Shown: positions 63,110 through 64,000 of the stretch, one piece after another
Layout of the letters: each line of letters begins with the position of its first letter
How positions within the stretch are numbered: the first letter of the stretch is position 1
Assembly (NCBI GenBank): GCA_946800325.1
Contig: OX326959.1
Coordinates: 38,430,908-38,494,907, forward strand
Origin: Luzula sylvatica
Taxonomy: Eukaryota > Streptophyta > Magnoliopsida > Poales > Juncaceae
DNA: 64,000 bases
Direction: 5' to 3'
The notes under the pieces: model-generated
The model's input: the letters and a program-made list of their open reading frames with translations, nothing else
What the model was told of the DNA's origin: nothing
Database searches by the model: none
Translations under genes and position numbers: made by a program

Positions 63110-64000
63110 TGTATGTGTTAGTCTTCAATCACGGAATTTTTTTAGAAAATCATGAAAAATGAAGTATTTTGCTCATTTTAGAGAACTAGTTTGGCCTTTT
63201 TTAGAAAAATGATAATTGATATTTTTGAAGGAGTTAGACTTCAGGTTTTGATTTTTTGCAAAAAATTGGAAAAATTGAAATTTGTATGTGTTAGTCTTCA
63301 ATCACGGAATTTTTTGAGAAAATCATGAAAAATGAAGTATTTTTCACATTTTAGAGAACTATTTTGGTCTTTTTTAGAAAAAATGATAATTGATATTTTT
63401 GAAGGTGTTAGACTTCAGTGTTTGATTTTTTGCAAAAAATAGGAAAAATTGAAATTTGTATGTGTTAGTCTTCAATCACGGAGTTTTTTGAGAAAAACAT
63501 GAAAAATAAAGTATTTTGCTCATTTTGGAGAACTATTTTGGACCCTTTTAGAAAAAATGATAATTGATATTTTTTAAGGTGTTAGACTTCAGTTTTTGAT
63601 TTTTTGCAAAAAAATGGAAAAATTGAAATTTGTATGTGTTAGTCTTCAATCACGGAATTTTTTGAGAAAAACATGAAAAATGAAGTATTTTGCTCATTTT
63701 AGAGAACTATTTTGGTCTTTTTCAGAAAAAATGATAATTGATATTTTTGAAGGTGTTAGGCTTCAGTTTTTTATTTTTTGCAAAAAATTGGAAAAATAGA
63801 AATTTGAATGTGTTAGTCTTCAATCACGGAATTTTTTGAGAAAAACATGAAAAATTGAGTATTTTGCTCATTTTAGAGAACTATTTTGGTCTTTTTCAGA
63901 AAAAATGATAATTGATATTTTTGAAGGTGTTAGACTTCAGTTTTTTATTTTTCGCACAAAATTGGAAAAATTGAAATTTGTATGTGTTAGTCTTCAATCA
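63110..64000 (+). repeat. Untagged unit leaving the window (D, E, F, G, H and 21 bp)
   Basis: D has no 50-bp duplication but has GGAGTTAGACTTCAGG. H has ATTGAGTATTTTGC and GCACAAAATTGG, a combination otherwise seen only at 36294-36467. The array continues past position 64000, since the last monomer is cut after 21 bp. Confidence 0.9.

Larger units (their letters stand above)
1..64000 (+). repeat. 174-bp AT-rich satellite array filling the window
   Basis: The phrase GTATGTGTTAGTCTTCAAT recurs every 174 bp (first starts 1, 175, 349, 523), with 173-bp spacing where the D class lacks one A. Spacing bookkeeping from marker monomers gives about 365 complete monomers; a partial copy starts at 63980. 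All monomers point the same way. One consensus-like copy has 42 G+C of 174. No stretch over 300 bp departs from the monomer pattern, so there is no gene-bearing gap. Nucleosome-scale monomers in HORs are typical of eukaryotic centromeric or pericentromeric satellites; that role is inferred. I do not recognise the family or the species. Confidence 0.98.

Noticed and set aside
1..64000. CRISPR-like array (regular direct repeats)
   Set aside because: The whole 174 bp is repeated, with no unique spacers and no short palindromic repeat of 23-50 bp alternating with variable sequence.

Overview
The whole 64-kb window is one uninterrupted, head-to-tail satellite DNA array. I found no gene, RNA gene, transposon insertion or unique sequence, and no inverted monomer. 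The monomer is 174 bp and AT-rich (about 24% G+C by hand count of one consensus-like copy). Counting from marker monomers, the window holds about 365 complete monomers plus a 21-bp start of the next. This points to a eukaryotic chromosome, most plausibly a centromeric or pericentromeric block: the monomer is of nucleosomal length, it is arranged in higher-order repeats (HORs), and the array is megabase-style homogeneous. I do not recognise the family and cannot name a species or kingdom from the sequence. Nothing looks bacterial, viral or organellar.

Monomer level. I phase each monomer at the G of GTATGTGTTAG (sometimes GAATGTGTTAG). The 174 bp is an ancient trimer of a roughly 58-bp unit, with sub-blocks of 60, 57 and 57 bp. 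Each sub-block has a TTG-N6-TTAG-like head followed by a T-tract, a 2-3 base spacer and an A-tract. Monomers fall into recurrent classes, labelled here A, B, C, D, D2, D', E, F, G, G', H, H*, I, I*, K1-K3, P and Q. The labels are mine.

HOR level, left to right, using the shortened D class as the phase marker. (1) 1-16815: a mosaic derived from an older 15-mer of 2608 bp (D-D2-E-F-G-H-I-A-C-K1-G'-H-A-C/B-K). It contains 18-mer duplications, chimeric monomers and one 38-bp deletion. (2) 16816-26201: a 14-mer HOR (D-E-F-G-H-I-A-B-K-H*-I*-Q-P-K3) in copies of 14, 10, 14 and 16 monomers. (3) 26202-35598: two long composite units of 25 and 29 monomers that share private variants. (4) 35599-38380: a 16-monomer transitional unit without the later tag. 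(5) 38381-63109: a young domain whose D monomer carries a 50-bp internal tandem duplication (D', 223 bp). Its basic unit is a 10-mer of 1789 bp, with 11-, 12-, 17- and 18-mer derivatives and a 7.28-kb super-period. (6) 63110-64000: untagged units again, sharing a private variant with 35599-36467.

No genes work together here. The biology is array evolution by unequal exchange: a tagged HOR has expanded inside older satellite, with progressively different HOR formulas on its left. Short open frames of up to 97 codons exist only because 174 is divisible by 3; they are not genes.
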